Source: Sulfitobacter mediterraneus (GTDB lineage Bacteria > Pseudomonadota > Alphaproteobacteria > Rhodobacterales > Rhodobacteraceae). From it: DNA of 64,000 nt. Shown here piece after piece: positions 52,464 through 63,783 of this stretch (position 1 is the first letter of the stretch; every line of letters begins with the position of its first letter). The notes under the pieces were generated by a model that saw nothing but the letters and a program-made list of their open reading frames with translations, was not told the DNA's origin and did not search any database. Position numbers and translations under genes: made by a program. The stretch lies in contig NZ_QBKU01000002.1 of NCBI RefSeq assembly GCF_003054325.1, forward strand, positions 62,001-126,000. The letters are read 5' to 3'.

Positions 52464-53333
52464 ATGGACAACTTTCGCGGCGCCGTCCTGATGGTATTGG
52501 CGATGCTGGGCTTTGCCCTTGAGGACATGTTCATCAAGCTGCTGGCCGACGCTTTGCCCATCGGTCAGATCCTCTTAATGTTGGGCATTGGCGGATCGGC
52601 GGTCTTTGGCGCGGTGGTTCTGGCACAGGGCCGATCCCTGTTCACCCGCGAAATGATGTCTTGGCCCATTCTGGCCCGCGCCATGGGCGAATTGATTGGC
52701 GCGTTGACCTTTGTCTCGGCCATTGTGCTCACCCCGATCTCCAGCGCCTCGGCGATTTTGCAGGCCACGCCGCTTGTGGTGACTTTGGGCGCGGCGCTGT
52801 TCTTGGGTGAACCGGTGGGCTGGCGCCGCTGGAGCGCGATCTTTGTCGGGCTGTTTGGTGTGCTTTTGATCATCCGGCCCGGCATGGACAGCTTTGAAAT
52901 GTTGTCCATTCTGGCGCTAATCGCGGTCTTTGCGCTGGCGCTGCGGGATCTGTCCACCCGCAAGATCCCGCCAAGCGTGTCGTCGATGCAGCTCAGCTTT
53001 GTCGGCTTTGTCTCGGTGCTGCCTGCGGGAGTGATCTTGTTGCTGTTCACTGGCGAAAGCCTTGTCGCGCCGACCTCTGGTGGCTGGATCAAGGTTGTCT
53101 CGGCCATCACCATTGGCCTTTTTGCCTATTACGCCATCGTCGCCGCTACGCGGGTCGGCGACATCGGATTTGTCACGCCCTTCCGTTATACGCGGCTGAT
53201 TTTTGCGCTGATTGCTGGTGTCGTCATATTCGACGAATCCCCCGATACGCTGACCTTGCTTGGCGCTGCGATCATCGTGGCATCAGGCATTTACACCGTC
53301 TGGCGCGAGCGCAAAATCAGGCCGCTACAGTAA
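52464..53333 (+). CDS. EamA/DMT-superfamily transporter
   Basis: 289 aa, about ten membrane segments, two EamA repeats: GAVLMVLAMLGFALEDMFIK opens the first, and FVTPFRYTRLIFALIAGVVI with FDESPDTLTLLGAAIIVASG is in the second. Substrate unknown. It is about 65 nt upstream of eno and divergent from the AbrB-type gene. Confidence 0.92.
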   Translation: MDNFRGAVLMVLAMLGFALEDMFIKLLADALPIGQILLMLGIGGSAVFGAVVLAQGRSLFTREMMSWPILARAMGELIGALTFVSAIVLTPISSASAILQATPLVVTLGAALFLGEPVGWRRWSAIFVGLFGVLLIIRPGMDSFEMLSILALIAVFALALRDLSTRKIPPSVSSMQLSFVGFVSVLPAGVILLLFTGESLVAPTSGGWIKVVSAITIGLFAYYAIVAATRVGDIGFVTPFRYTRLIFALIAGVVIFDESPDTLTLLGAAIIVASGIYTVWRERKIRPLQ

Positions 53334-53381
53334 GCCGCCTTTCCAACCCGGCCCTGCCCCGTTAAAACGCACTCGACTTGA

Positions 53382-54674
<1,293 letters not shown>

Positions 54675-54686
54675 ATCAATCAAACG

Positions 54687-54718
54687 GATTGACCGGGTGA
54701 CACGCCCGGTCAATCTTT
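54687..54718 (+). terminator. Rho-independent terminator of eno
   Basis: GATTGACCGGGTG (54687-54699) pairs with 54703-54715 (one T-G pair) around an ACA loop and is followed by TTT. It begins 12 nt after the eno stop. Confidence 0.9.
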
Positions 54719-54797
54719 GATCTGAATTGTCGCATCTGCCACCTTGCGCATCCATCGAACACTGCCAATCTGTCCACATATTGCAAAGGACAAGATC

Positions 54798-55316
54798 ATG
54801 GCATTTCTCACCCCCCTCACTTTGAAAATGGTCAAACAGGCCGAGAACCGCGTCGGCGTGACCTTTGATTACGTGCGCAAAATCGCGCAGACCAACTTTG
54901 GTCTGTTGTTAAGATATAACAAGGTCTTCGGCTTCCTTGATCCGCGCAAACACCTCCCCGCGCCGGCCTATCACGCCGCGCGCCTGCGCGGTGCGCTGGC
55001 CGCAGATTGCGGAACCTGCGTTGAGGCCGAGATCAATCTTGCGCTGCAAGCCGGGCTGAGCAAAGATCTGGTCAAAGCCATCCTGAACGGCACGTTGGAT
55101 GGGCCGCTGCGCGCGGTGGTGGCCCTGGCCGACGCAGTTGTTGCCGCAAAAGAAGACGCGCCGGAGGCACGTGCCGAGATCTTGCGGGCCTATGGCGAAG
55201 CGGGACTTATCGAATTGTCCTATGCGATGAACGGCGCCGCCCTGCTTCCCGGCATCAAACGCGCCATGGGCTATGCCACCACTTGCAACCTATCGATGAT
55301 GAAAGCCCTGTCATGA
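54798..55316 (+). CDS. Carboxymuconolactone decarboxylase/AhpD-like protein
   Basis: 172 aa, mostly helical. The AhpD-fold segment reads RLRGALAADCGTCVEAEINL, with C73 and C76 (CGTC) as possible redox pair, followed by a helical bundle. Proteins of this fold include peroxidase helpers and decarboxylases; the CxxC favours a redox role, which is inference. The ATG at 54798 follows AAAGGA, and the stop overlaps the cupin start in an ATGA. Confidence 0.82.
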   Translation: MAFLTPLTLKMVKQAENRVGVTFDYVRKIAQTNFGLLLRYNKVFGFLDPRKHLPAPAYHAARLRGALAADCGTCVEAEINLALQAGLSKDLVKAILNGTLDGPLRAVVALADAVVAAKEDAPEARAEILRAYGEAGLIELSYAMNGAALLPGIKRAMGYATTCNLSMMKALS

Positions 55317-55729
55317 CCGCGGATCAAATCATTGCCCACCTTGGCCTTTCCCCCCATCCCGAAGGTGGCCATTACCGTCAAACCTGGGTGGCAGAAAATG
55401 CAGGCCGTCCTTCCGGCACCTGCATCTATTTCCTATTGAAATCAGGGGAGTGCAGCTACTGGCACAAGGTAGACGCCACCGAGATCTGGCTCTATCACGC
55501 GGGCGCGCCGCTGATCCTATCAATGGCATCAACCGATGCTGGCCCGGCGCAAGATCACCTGCTGACACCGGATCTAAACAAAGGCGCACCGCAGATCATC
55601 GTGCCGGAAAACCATTGGCAGGCCGCGCGTACCACTGGCGATTACACCTTGGTCAGCTGCACGGTTTCGCCGGGATTTGAATTTGCGGGCTTCACCCTCG
55701 CCGCGCCGGATTTTGATATCCCGCGTTAA
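55313..55729 (+). CDS. DUF985 cupin-family protein
   Basis: 138 aa. The opening LGLSPHPEGGHYRQTW, then IYFLLKSGECSYWHKVDATEIW and a later CTVSPGFEFAGF match the DUF985 cupin family, which has a conserved barrel of unknown chemistry. It overlaps the carboxymuconolactone-decarboxylase-like gene by 4 nt, so both proteins are probably used together. A terminator-like repeat follows. Confidence 0.88.
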   Translation: MTADQIIAHLGLSPHPEGGHYRQTWVAENAGRPSGTCIYFLLKSGECSYWHKVDATEIWLYHAGAPLILSMASTDAGPAQDHLLTPDLNKGAPQIIVPENHWQAARTTGDYTLVSCTVSPGFEFAGFTLAAPDFDIPR

Positions 55730-55730
55730 A

Positions 55731-55819
55731 GGGGGCCAGCCCCCATCGCCGCTGCGCGGCGCTCCCCCCGGAGGTTTTTTAGCCAAATGAAGACAAGAAC
55801 GCCTTTTTCTTCATTTGGC
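55731..55819 (+). repeat. Terminator-associated intergenic repeat, copy 2, with extra inverted repeat
   Basis: Right after the DUF985 stop comes GGGGGCCAGCCCCCATCG, then a perfect CGCCGC-TGC-GCGGCG hairpin, a CTCC/GGAG hairpin and T6 (55775-55780), a likely terminator. GCCAAATGAAGA (55782-55793) is then repeated inverted at 55808-55819. The first block matches the sequence at 4256-4325 on the other strand. Confidence 0.7.
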
Positions 55820-55880
55820 CCTTAAACCTCTGGGGTCCGGGGCAGGGCCCCGGGTATTTGCCAAACAGAACTGCCCTTCG

Positions 55881-56984
55881 TTAAGGCAAGCTGACCGTTC
55901 CGCCGCCCACAGCCGCGCGTACACCGGTGGTGCCGGGGCAAGACGTGGGCAAGCCGCGTGCCACGCGCACGGCCAGATAGGCAAAGGCCTGCGCCTCAAG
56001 CATATCACCGTCCAGGCCGACGTCTTCGACCGGCGTGACCGGGCAATCAAGACTCACGGACAGCATTTGCATCAAGACCGGATTGTGCCGCCCGCCGCCG
56101 GTCACCAGAACCCGTGTGGGCGGCTTGGGACAATGCTGCATCGCCTCGGCCACGCCAGCGGCGCACATGGCGGTCAATGTGGCGGCGGCATCGGCATCGG
56201 ACAGCTCGTTCACCAGCGCCACAATTTCGGCAAAATCATTGCGGTCCAGTGACTTGGGCGGTATTCTTGCAAAGTATGGTTCCGCCAGAAACAGCTCCAA
56301 CGCGCCCTGTTCCACCTGCCCTTTGGCGGCGATCTTGCCCCCCTCATCAAATGGCAAATCCAGACGCGAGTGCATCAGATCGTTGACCGGCGCATTGGCA
56401 GGGCCAGTGTCAAACGCCAATAGCGCCCCCTCTTCCTGAGGGTGATCAAAGCTGGGATCAACCCATGTCAAATTCCCGACCCCGCCCAAATTGAGGAATG
56501 CGACCGGCCCTTCCAGCTTGGCCCAGCGGGCGCAGGCGTGGTGAAAGAACGGTGCCAGCGGCGCCCCTTCGCCGCCGAGTTCCACATCGGCGCTGCGGAA
56601 ATCCCAGACCACTGGCAGGCCCAATTCATTGGCCAAGGTTGCACCGTCTCCCACTTGCAAGGTGCCTTGCATCCGTGGGGCATGGGCCAGAGTTTGGCCG
56701 TGAAATCCAACCAAATCAACATCTTCGAAAGTTGCAAGCAGTTCTAGATGCGCGGCTTCGACCACCTGTGCAGCGGCTTCGACTTCGGCTCCGGACCATT
56801 TGCCGAAACCGGCTGCGATCGTGGCACGGTCTTGCGGCGTATAGGCACGATAGGCGCTGCCCCCGAAGGACAGAATGTCATGCCCATCGGTACTCAGCAC
56901 CGCCGCATCCACCCCATCCAGCGAGGTGCCGGACATCGCCCCCAATGCCACAACCGGGCCTGTTTTTCCGATGGCCTTATTCAT
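55881..56984 (-). CDS. anmK: Anhydro-N-acetylmuramic acid kinase
   Basis: 367 aa. [16 protein letters not shown] at the N-terminus, [11 protein letters not shown] near 93 and [13 protein letters not shown] near 292 are AnmK signatures of the ASKHA fold. It phosphorylates anhydroMurNAc while opening its ring during cell-wall recycling. It is divergent from tyrS by about 66 nt. Confidence 0.96.
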   Translation of the reverse strand: MNKAIGKTGPVVALGAMSGTSLDGVDAAVLSTDGHDILSFGGSAYRAYTPQDRATIAAGFGKWSGAEVEAAAQVVEAAHLELLATFEDVDLVGFHGQTLAHAPRMQGTLQVGDGATLANELGLPVVWDFRSADVELGGEGAPLAPFFHHACARWAKLEGPVAFLNLGGVGNLTWVDPSFDHPQEEGALLAFDTGPANAPVNDLMHSRLDLPFDEGGKIAAKGQVEQGALELFLAEPYFARIPPKSLDRNDFAEIVALVNELSDADAAATLTAMCAAGVAEAMQHCPKPPTRVLVTGGGRHNPVLMQMLSVSLDCPVTPVEDVGLDGDMLEAQAFAYLAVRVARGLPTSCPGTTGVRAAVGGGTVSLP

Positions 56985-57050
56985 GGCCTTTTCCTTTGAC
57001 TGCTCTGCGCCTATAGATTGCCCCGCAATTCAAGCCCGAGGCAAGTGATC

Positions 57051-58301
57051 ATGACCTACCATCCCAAATCGGAATTCATCCACACGATGAAAGAGCGCGG
57101 CTTTCTCGCCGATTGCACCGATTATCAGGGCCTCGATGAGGCGCTGCGCAAGGGCGGGCAGCCGGGCTATATCGGTTTTGATGCCACTGCGAAGTCTTTG
57201 CATGTGGGGTCTCTGATCCAGATCATGATGTTGCGCTGGCTGCAAAAGTCGGGTGGCAAGCCGATCACCCTTATGGGCGGCGGCACAACCAAAGTGGGCG
57301 ATCCCTCGTTCCGCGCCGATGAACGCCCCCTGCTTGGCCCCGATCAGATTGACGACAACATCGCGGGCATCAAAAAGGTATTCTCGGCCTATCTGACCTA
57401 TGGCGATGGTCCGTCGGATGCGATGATGATCAACAATGCCGAATGGCTGGATGAGTTGAACTATCTCGATTTCCTGCGCGACATTGGCCGGCATTTTTCG
57501 ATCAACCGGATGTTGAGCTTTGAAAGTGTCAAATCGCGGCTGGACCGCGAACAAAGCCTGTCGTTCCTCGAATTCAACTACATGATCCTGCAAGCCTATG
57601 ATTTTATGGAATTGCATCGCCGTTATGGCTGTATCCTGCAAATGGGTGGGTCGGATCAATGGGGCAATATCGTCAACGGGATCGACCTGACCCGCCGGGT
57701 GATTGACGGTGAGGTTTACGGTCTGACATCGCCTTTGCTGACCACCTCGGATGGAAAGAAGATGGGCAAAAGCCAGGCCGGTGCGATCTGGCTGAATGGC
57801 GATATGTTGTCGCCCTATGAGTTCTGGCAGTTCTGGCGCAACACCACAGATGCCGATGTGGGCCGGTTCCTGAAGCTTTATACTGAGATGCCAGTGGATG
57901 AATGTGATCGTCTGGGTGCCCTCGCCGGGTCCGAGATCAACGAAGCCAAGGTGCGGCTGGCAAATGAGGTCACGACGCTGTTGCATGGCGCGGAGGCCGC
58001 GCAGGCGGCAGAGGCGACGGCACGTGAGGTGTTTGAAAAGGGCGGTGTCGGTGATGATTTGCCGACATTGACCCTGTCGGCGGCGGATCTGGGCGACGGG
58101 ATGTCGATTGTGCAACTGATCGTGAAGTCCGGTCTGGCGGGTTCCGGCAAGGAGGCCAAGCGCCTGATTGCGGAGAACGGTGCCAAACTGGATGACGCCC
58201 CGCTGACCAATGCTGGCCTGATGATTGACGCGGCTGCCCTGTCGAGCCCCATAAAACTCTCCGCCGGGAAGAAACGCCATGCGCTTGTACAATTGGGTTA
58301 A
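57051..58301 (+). CDS. tyrS: Tyrosyl-tRNA synthetase
   Basis: 416 aa. The class I HIGH variant is LHVGS near residue 51, and the KMSKS variant is [12 protein letters not shown] near 232. [11 protein letters not shown] is the tyrosine-site block, and an S4-like RNA-binding domain ends the protein (about 345-416). It charges tRNA-Tyr. The ATG at 57051 gives the family start. Its last 23 nt overlap the next gene. Confidence 0.98.
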   Translation: MTYHPKSEFIHTMKERGFLADCTDYQGLDEALRKGGQPGYIGFDATAKSLHVGSLIQIMMLRWLQKSGGKPITLMGGGTTKVGDPSFRADERPLLGPDQIDDNIAGIKKVFSAYLTYGDGPSDAMMINNAEWLDELNYLDFLRDIGRHFSINRMLSFESVKSRLDREQSLSFLEFNYMILQAYDFMELHRRYGCILQMGGSDQWGNIVNGIDLTRRVIDGEVYGLTSPLLTTSDGKKMGKSQAGAIWLNGDMLSPYEFWQFWRNTTDADVGRFLKLYTEMPVDECDRLGALAGSEINEAKVRLANEVTTLLHGAEAAQAAEATAREVFEKGGVGDDLPTLTLSAADLGDGMSIVQLIVKSGLAGSGKEAKRLIAENGAKLDDAPLTNAGLMIDAAALSSPIKLSAGKKRHALVQLG

Positions 58302-58692
58302 CCTTGGCCTTGTCGCGGGCCTGTGCATGTCCGCGACACCGGGATTGGCCAACTGTCTGCCAAAGTCCCTTGCAAAGCTTGTGAGACCGCAAACAGTTCA
58401 GGCGGTCTGTCGCGGGGAGGCTCTGATCCCGTTCGACATCAAGACCCGCTATATCGGAGAAGGCAGCTACCATGCATTTGCCACGAAACCGCGCAAAGCC
58501 GGGCGGAGTAAGACCTTTTATGAAGTCGGCATCGTAACCCTCGCGGGTACGCCGATCCCGTCAGTTGCACAGGCCAAGAAGATGATGGGGCATTTCGAGC
58601 GGCGCAGAAAATGCCCGGCCAGCGATCTTAGGTATTCATCGACCAGTGCAACCCTTTTTCGGGTCACTTGTTCGCAAGGTGACAAGCGCTGA
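58279..58692 (+). CDS. Exported hypothetical protein overlapping tyrS
   Basis: 137 aa. A signal peptide ([16 protein letters not shown], cleavage near residue 24) precedes a basic mature domain with cysteines at NCLPK, AVCRG, RKCPA and VTCSQ, so two disulfides are likely. No domain recognised. GGGAAG lies 6-7 nt before the ATG inside the tyrS 3' end, so it is probably translated from the tyrS message. Confidence 0.75.
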   Translation: MRLYNWVNLGLVAGLCMSATPGLANCLPKSLAKLVRPQTVQAVCRGEALIPFDIKTRYIGEGSYHAFATKPRKAGRSKTFYEVGIVTLAGTPIPSVAQAKKMMGHFERRRKCPASDLRYSSTSATLFRVTCSQGDKR

Positions 58693-58742
58693 CCACAAGC
58701 ATGCTAACCGCAAATTAACCAAGGGCGGGCTTTATCGGGCAC

Positions 58743-59561
58743 ATGTTCGATGCGGTCCGCCCTTCCTCCCATGCCTTGCTGCAAGACCCCGCCTTTGTGG
58801 CTGCGCTGCGATTGTGCGGGCAAAATCCGATTGTGTTGCCGGATGGAACCGTAATTCTCAAGCGGCGATTCTTTGGCGTGCCGGTGCTGATGCTGCCCCG
58901 TGCCATGCCCACGGATGATCTGGCGGCCCAACTGTCGGACACAGGATTGCAACGCTTGCCACTGATCCTGTCACCGGAGCAGTCATGGCAGGGTTTCGGG
59001 GCGATACGGCTGCACCGGCCCCAATCGACAGCGCAGGTGGATCTGCGACCACCTGAGGCGCAGCGCCGCGCCGCGTTGCATCCCAAGTGGCGCAATCAGT
59101 TGCGCAAGGCAGAAGCCGGTCCGCTGAAAGTGTCGCAAACGCTTATGCCTGCGGATCCGGATCATCCCGTGCTGCGGCTTGATGCGGCGCAGGCGCAGGT
59201 ACGCAGATATGCCCATTGGCCTGCCCCCCTGACCGCTGCTTTTGCCAAGGCCGCACCGGACCAGACCCACTTGTTTATCGCATCCTTAGGGCCGCAACCG
59301 GTGGCGCATATGTTGTTTTTGTCGCATGGCGGGCGGGCCAGTTATCACATCGGTCACACCACCACGCGGGGCAAGGCGGAGTGCGCACATAACCTGCTGT
59401 TATGGCGGGCATTCTGCGATCTGGCGCGGATCGGGATTGAAACTGTTGATCTGGGGCTTCTGAATCCGCGCACCGCCGGATTGAACCGGTTCAAACTGCG
59501 CAGCGGTGCACGGAGGGTACAGACCGGCGGCACATGGCTGCGCTGGCGGCCTTGGGGCTGA
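58743..59561 (+). CDS. GNAT/FemAB-like acetyltransferase
   Basis: 272 aa. The later half shows WRNQLRKAEAGPLK, then SHGGRASYHIGHTT with LLLWRAFCDLARIGIETVDLG and LNPRTAGLNRFKLRSGA, the pattern of FemAB/BioF2-like acyl-transferases that act on peptidyl or aminoacyl substrates. The N-terminal part is divergent. Its stop abuts the stop of the opposite-strand ABC-F gene with no gap. Confidence 0.82.
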   Translation: MFDAVRPSSHALLQDPAFVAALRLCGQNPIVLPDGTVILKRRFFGVPVLMLPRAMPTDDLAAQLSDTGLQRLPLILSPEQSWQGFGAIRLHRPQSTAQVDLRPPEAQRRAALHPKWRNQLRKAEAGPLKVSQTLMPADPDHPVLRLDAAQAQVRRYAHWPAPLTAAFAKAAPDQTHLFIASLGPQPVAHMLFLSHGGRASYHIGHTTTRGKAECAHNLLLWRAFCDLARIGIETVDLGLLNPRTAGLNRFKLRSGARRVQTGGTWLRWRPWG

Positions 59562-61373
59562 TCAACCTGCGGCTTTCTCTTCCAGCTCAAGCCATTCCTC
59601 TTCGGAGGCGGCCAGTTTCTCTTGGCGCTGCACCAAAGCTTCGGTGGCTTTTTTGAATTTGACCGGCTCGCGGGTGAACAGCTCAGGATCTGCAAGCAGC
59701 TCTTCGAGTTTGCCAATCTCGGCCTCAAGGCGTTCCAATTCGGATGGCAAAGCTTCAAGGCGGTGCTTTTCGGTAAAGCTGAGACCTTTCTTGGCGGTTT
59801 TATCCTGTTTGGGCCGTGCCACGGCGGCTTTCTTGGTCTCCGCGACACTTTGGGCAAAATCATCCTGTCCGCGCTGCGCCAGATAATCGCTCCAGCCCCC
59901 GGCATAGATTGTTGCTTTGCCGTCGCCCTCCATTGCGATGGTGGTGGCGGCAACCCGGTCCAGAAAATCGCGGTCGTGGCTGACAAGGATCACCGTGCCA
60001 TCGTAATTGCCCAGCAGTTCCTGCAACAGGTCCAGCGTTTCCACGTCCAGATCGTTGGTCGGTTCGTCCAAAATCAACAGGTTGCTGGACCGTGCCATGA
60101 TCTTGGCCAGCAAAAGCCGCGCCTTTTCGCCGCCCGAGAGGGACCGCACCGGCGCCCGGGCCTGCGCCTCATCAAACAGAAATTCCTTAAGATATCCAAC
60201 GACATGCTTGGGGTTGCCGCGCACCAAGACCTGATCGGCCTTGCCCGACACGCGCATGTCAGGATCGCCCGTGAGGCTTTCCCACAAAGTCATATCGCCA
60301 TCAAGCTGTGCCCGCGCCTGATCAAACAGCGCCAGTTCCAGATTGGTGCCCAGTTTCACCGTGCCAGCGTCCGGTTTTTCGCGGCCAATCAGCATATTGA
60401 GCAAGGTGGTTTTGCCCACGCCATTGGGACCAACCAGCGCGATGCGGTCGCCGCGCTGCACCGTGAGGGAGAAGTCCTTCACGATGGTTTTGTCGCCGAA
60501 ACCTTTGAAAAGCCCCGTGGCCTCGATCACCTTGCGCCCGGATTTGGGACCGACGTCCAGTTCCATCGCGGCGGTGCCTTGGCGGGTGATCTGCGCCGCC
60601 CGCTGCGCCCTCAGGTCCTGCAACGCCCGCACCCTACCCTGATTGCGTTTGCGCCGCGCCGAGATACCCTCAACCGCCCAACGCGCCTCGGCCTTGATCT
60701 TGCGGTTCAGCTTGTGGCGCTGCATGTCCTCTTCATCCCACAGGGTGTCACGCCAAGCCTCAAAGGCGGCAAAGCCCTTTTCCTGCCGGCGCACCATACC
60801 GCGATCGATCCAAAGGGTCGCGCGGGTCAATTCGCGCAGAAAGGCGCGGTCGTGGCTGATGATCACAAAGGCGGTACGGGTGTTTTTCAGTTCCTGTTCG
60901 AGCCAGGCAATCGCCTCGATATCAAGGTGGTTCGTCGGCTCGTCCAGCAACATCAGTTCAGGCTCTTCGGCCATCAAACGCGCCAAGGCCGCCCGCCGCC
61001 GTTCGCCGCCACTGGCCGTGGCCACAGGTCGTGCCGGATCAAACTTCAGCCCCTCGCCCGCGCGTTCGACTTTGTACATCTCGCCCGGATCAAGGCTGTG
61101 AGCGGCAAATTCGCCCAAGGTTTCAAACCCGCTCAGATCCGGATCCTGTTCCATATAGCCAACACTGACGCCCGGCCCGGCAATCACATCACCGCGGTCG
61201 GCTTCAACCAGCCCGGCCATGACTTTCATCAAGGTGGATTTGCCCGATCCGTTGCGCCCGACAAGCGCCACGCGGTCCCCCGGCTGGATCACCAGCGAAA
61301 GGCCGTCAAAAACAGGATCGCCGCCAAAGGTAAGCGAAATTTCATTCAGTTGTAAAAGAGGTGCGCGTGCCAT
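59562..61373 (-). CDS. ABC-F family ATPase (Uup-like)
   Basis: 603 aa with two ABC domains: Walker A GRNGSGKST and GPNGVGKTT, signatures SGGERRR and SGGEKAR, Walker [12 protein letters not shown] and [13 protein letters not shown]-terminal coiled coil (about 530-603) resembles the Uup CTD. Uup-like proteins act on ribosomes and in genome stability. It is the second ABC-F gene of the window and only distantly similar to the one at 22555. Confidence 0.94.
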   Translation of the reverse strand: MARAPLLQLNEISLTFGGDPVFDGLSLVIQPGDRVALVGRNGSGKSTLMKVMAGLVEADRGDVIAGPGVSVGYMEQDPDLSGFETLGEFAAHSLDPGEMYKVERAGEGLKFDPARPVATASGGERRRAALARLMAEEPELMLLDEPTNHLDIEAIAWLEQELKNTRTAFVIISHDRAFLRELTRATLWIDRGMVRRQEKGFAAFEAWRDTLWDEEDMQRHKLNRKIKAEARWAVEGISARRKRNQGRVRALQDLRAQRAAQITRQGTAAMELDVGPKSGRKVIEATGLFKGFGDKTIVKDFSLTVQRGDRIALVGPNGVGKTTLLNMLIGREKPDAGTVKLGTNLELALFDQARAQLDGDMTLWESLTGDPDMRVSGKADQVLVRGNPKHVVGYLKEFLFDEAQARAPVRSLSGGEKARLLLAKIMARSSNLLILDEPTNDLDVETLDLLQELLGNYDGTVILVSHDRDFLDRVAATTIAMEGDGKATIYAGGWSDYLAQRGQDDFAQSVAETKKAAVARPKQDKTAKKGLSFTEKHRLEALPSELERLEAEIGKLEELLADPELFTREPVKFKKATEALVQRQEKLAASEEEWLELEEKAAG

Positions 61374-61427
61374 GGTTGCCAGCTATCGGGCGCCAGCGCG
61401 GAGGTCAATTGCCGCTGTCTGATTATT

Positions 61428-62153
61428 CTAGACCAAAGCACGCAGAAGCCGTTTTCGTGCCGCCGGAATCGCCCCGATCTCAAGCCCGGTAAAGACATGC
61501 AGGGTGTTCATCTGGCGATCCACCACGGCATGATCGCTGACCCAGCCGCCCATCATCAAATAGCTGCGCAGCAGCGGCGGCATCCGCAACATCGCCTGTT
61601 TCATATCCGGCTTGCGCCGCAGTTTCGCAGCAAACCGGAACACGTCAGGCGCTTTGATCTGTGGCAACCAGCGTTTCGGCGCCAGATGCCGCGCCCTGAG
61701 CACGGCAAAGGCATCCAGATATTGCGCCGTTTCGACCCCGGCAAAAGAAGAACAGCCAAACAACATGCCCACGCCTGCCCTGTCCACATAATCTGTCATC
61801 GCCGCCCATGCGAGGCGCAGAATGTTTGGGTCGGTGCGATCCGGCGTGATACAAAATCGCCCCACTTCCATCATCAACCCGTCATAGGCGGCAAGCGCAC
61901 TCAGCTCATAGAACTGCGCGGCATAGGAATTGGGCAAATCCCGGCCTTGCAAGGGCAACAGCCGGAAGCAACACACCAACGTCCCGTCTGTGGAATCTTC
62001 CAATAGGATATGCACGCTTTTGACATCAAAGGAATCGTGATCTGCGGCGGTGTTCAATCCAAAACACCGCGCCCGCAAGGCCTGTGCCGCCGCGATATCC
62101 ATAGGATCGCCGGATTGACGCGCTCTATATCTGCCTTTTTCAAGCAAGATCAT
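61428..62153 (-). CDS. olsB: Ornithine-acyl-ACP N-acyltransferase (OlsB-like)
   Basis: 241 aa. RCFGLNTAADHDSFDVKSVH, VCCFRLLPLQ, MEVGRFCITPDRTDPNIL and LFGCSSFAGVETAQYL match OlsB, which makes lyso-ornithine lipid from ornithine and acyl-ACP. This supports an ornithine-lipid envelope as in many Rhodobacterales. olsA is not in the window. It is 54 nt upstream of the ABC-F gene on the same strand. Confidence 0.9.
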   Translation of the reverse strand: MILLEKGRYRARQSGDPMDIAAAQALRARCFGLNTAADHDSFDVKSVHILLEDSTDGTLVCCFRLLPLQGRDLPNSYAAQFYELSALAAYDGLMMEVGRFCITPDRTDPNILRLAWAAMTDYVDRAGVGMLFGCSSFAGVETAQYLDAFAVLRARHLAPKRWLPQIKAPDVFRFAAKLRRKPDMKQAMLRMPPLLRSYLMMGGWVSDHAVVDRQMNTLHVFTGLEIGAIPAARKRLLRALV

Positions 62154-62227
62154 GCCGGCTTCTTTCGATCAGCGTTTTACCGCCCGATGTTAGACCACAA
62201 AACGTAACCGGAACATGACCGAAAAAA

Positions 62228-62692
62228 TCAGCCGTTGAACCCGGCAGGTGTGATCCGGCCAATGCTGCCCAAAAGCTGACGCAGGAAGGTTTTGTTGCTG
62301 ACAGCGGAAGATGTCACCCGCCGTTCCAACGCAACCACGCGCCCGTCTTCGAGGCCGAACCGTTCGATGTTCTGCACGATGCCCGCCTCGGAAAAGCTGA
62401 TAGCCAGGACTTCACGCTCAATCTCGCGGTTGGCGAGCGGGCCAAGCGCACGTTTGCGCGACCGGACATAGTAATAGCCCGAATTGGTCAAAACCCCCGC
62501 AGAGGCCGGTGTGCCAATCTTGTCAGCGACCGAACTGCGGGTGTCCACACCCACTGTGATCTGATCCAGATCTTCCTTCGGGGGTATATATCCATGGTTC
62601 TGATACTTGGCCGTACAGGCCCCGAGGGCAAAGATCAGGCCAAAGGATGCAGCCCGAATTGCCATAATGCTGGCGCGGCTCTTGTTACGCAT
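62228..62692 (-). CDS. bamE: Outer-membrane assembly lipoprotein BamE (SmpA/OmlA)
   Basis: 154 aa. A lipoprotein signal with lipobox LGAC leads to a SmpA/OmlA domain (ITVGVDTRSSVADKIGTPA and later VVALERR). BamE is a small partner of the BAM complex that inserts outer-membrane beta-barrels. The ATG at 62692 is chosen as the signal-peptide start. It is divergent from the DUF177 gene by about 90 nt. Confidence 0.92.
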   Translation of the reverse strand: MRNKSRASIMAIRAASFGLIFALGACTAKYQNHGYIPPKEDLDQITVGVDTRSSVADKIGTPASAGVLTNSGYYYVRSRKRALGPLANREIEREVLAISFSEAGIVQNIERFGLEDGRVVALERRVTSSAVSNKTFLRQLLGSIGRITPAGFNG

Positions 62693-62783
62693 GTGGTCTG
62701 CCCTCTTGCCCTTGGATGTTCTGGCTTTTATTCCGCATACACCAAGGAGCCCCTTGGTTTCAAGAAACGAAAGAAGGCTTGCC

Positions 62784-63335
62784 ATGTCTCGCACCCCTCC
62801 CAGTGACACCGCGTTTCGCGTTTCAGAGCTGTCGCATAGCTCTGACAACAGTTTTGCCCTGCGCCCAGAGGCGCCGCAACGCGAACTGATCGCACAGGAA
62901 CTGGACCTCAGCGCCCTGCGCAAGCTGGCCTTTGAGGGCACCATCGCCCCTCAGGGCAAGACCGACTGGACCCTCACGGCCCGCCTTGGCGCGACTGTGG
63001 TGCAGCCCTGCGTCGTCACGCTGGAACCTGTGACTACCCGCATTGACGTAGATGTGACCCGGCATTTTGTCAGCGACTTCGAAGAAACCGATGAAGCCGA
63101 GGCAGAAATGCCCGAGGATGACAGCACCGAGGCACTTGGCCAGTGGATTGATCCCGCCGTGGTGATGATGGAGGCGCTGGCCCTTGCGGTGCCCGATTAT
63201 CCGCGCAAAACCGATGCAGAACTGGGCCAAATGGTGTATACCAAGCCCGGAGAGACCCCGATGACGGACGAAGACGCCCGGCCCTTTGCCGGTCTGGCCG
63301 CGCTGAAGGGAAAGCTGGAAAAGGATGAGGACTAG
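62784..63335 (+). CDS. YceD/DUF177 family protein
   Basis: 183 aa. FALRPEAPQRELIAQELDLS, VTLEPVTTRIDVDVTRHFV with a Cys just before (QPCVVTLEP), and the acidic end match DUF177 (YceD), commonly encoded before rpmF and plsX, as here. It has been linked to rRNA accumulation in some bacteria and plants. AGAAGG precedes the ATG at 62784. A 196-nt gap separates it from rpmF. Confidence 0.9.
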   Translation: MSRTPPSDTAFRVSELSHSSDNSFALRPEAPQRELIAQELDLSALRKLAFEGTIAPQGKTDWTLTARLGATVVQPCVVTLEPVTTRIDVDVTRHFVSDFEETDEAEAEMPEDDSTEALGQWIDPAVVMMEALALAVPDYPRKTDAELGQMVYTKPGETPMTDEDARPFAGLAALKGKLEKDED

Positions 63336-63531
63336 CGCAAGATCGCGCAGGCCGAATTACGGGCTTGCATCGTCACAGTTTCGCAGTATTTTGCCGCCCT
63401 CACCCCAATTAAGGTTGGACATTGCGGGGCCTTGGGCCTAAAGCGGCGTCACGCCCGATCAGGGGATAGATGAAACACGGGTCCGGCCAGCGCATTTTGG
63501 CTCCGACCCCCGAATGACAAAGGCACCAGAC

Positions 63532-63738
63532 ATGGCTGTCCAGCAGAATAAAGTTTCCAAGTCGCGCCGCAACAACCGCCGCGCACACGATTCGCTCTCC
63601 GCAGAGAATCCAAACGAATGCTCCAACTGTGGTGAGCTGAAACGCCCCCACCACGTTTGCGCATCTTGCGGTCACTACAACGACAACGAAGTTGTTGCCC
63701 TGACCGACGAGATCGATCTGGAAGACGACGCAGCTTAA
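63532..63738 (+). CDS. rpmF: 50S ribosomal protein L32
   Basis: 68 aa. [20 protein letters not shown] is the L32 N-terminus, and [18 protein letters not shown] gives the four zinc-ribbon cysteines. L32 belongs to the large ribosomal subunit. plsX follows 45 nt downstream, the standard arrangement. Confidence 0.98.
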   Translation: MAVQQNKVSKSRRNNRRAHDSLSAENPNECSNCGELKRPHHVCASCGHYNDNEVVALTDEIDLEDDAA

Positions 63739-63783
63739 GCGCGTTTATCCTCTGTTCGCAGATCATATAAGGCATTCGCAGTC

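Noticed and set aside
59622..61355. Plus-strand open frame of 577 codons opposite the Uup-like ABC-F gene
   Set aside because: An antisense shadow of a strongly coding GC-rich gene; its translation matches nothing known.
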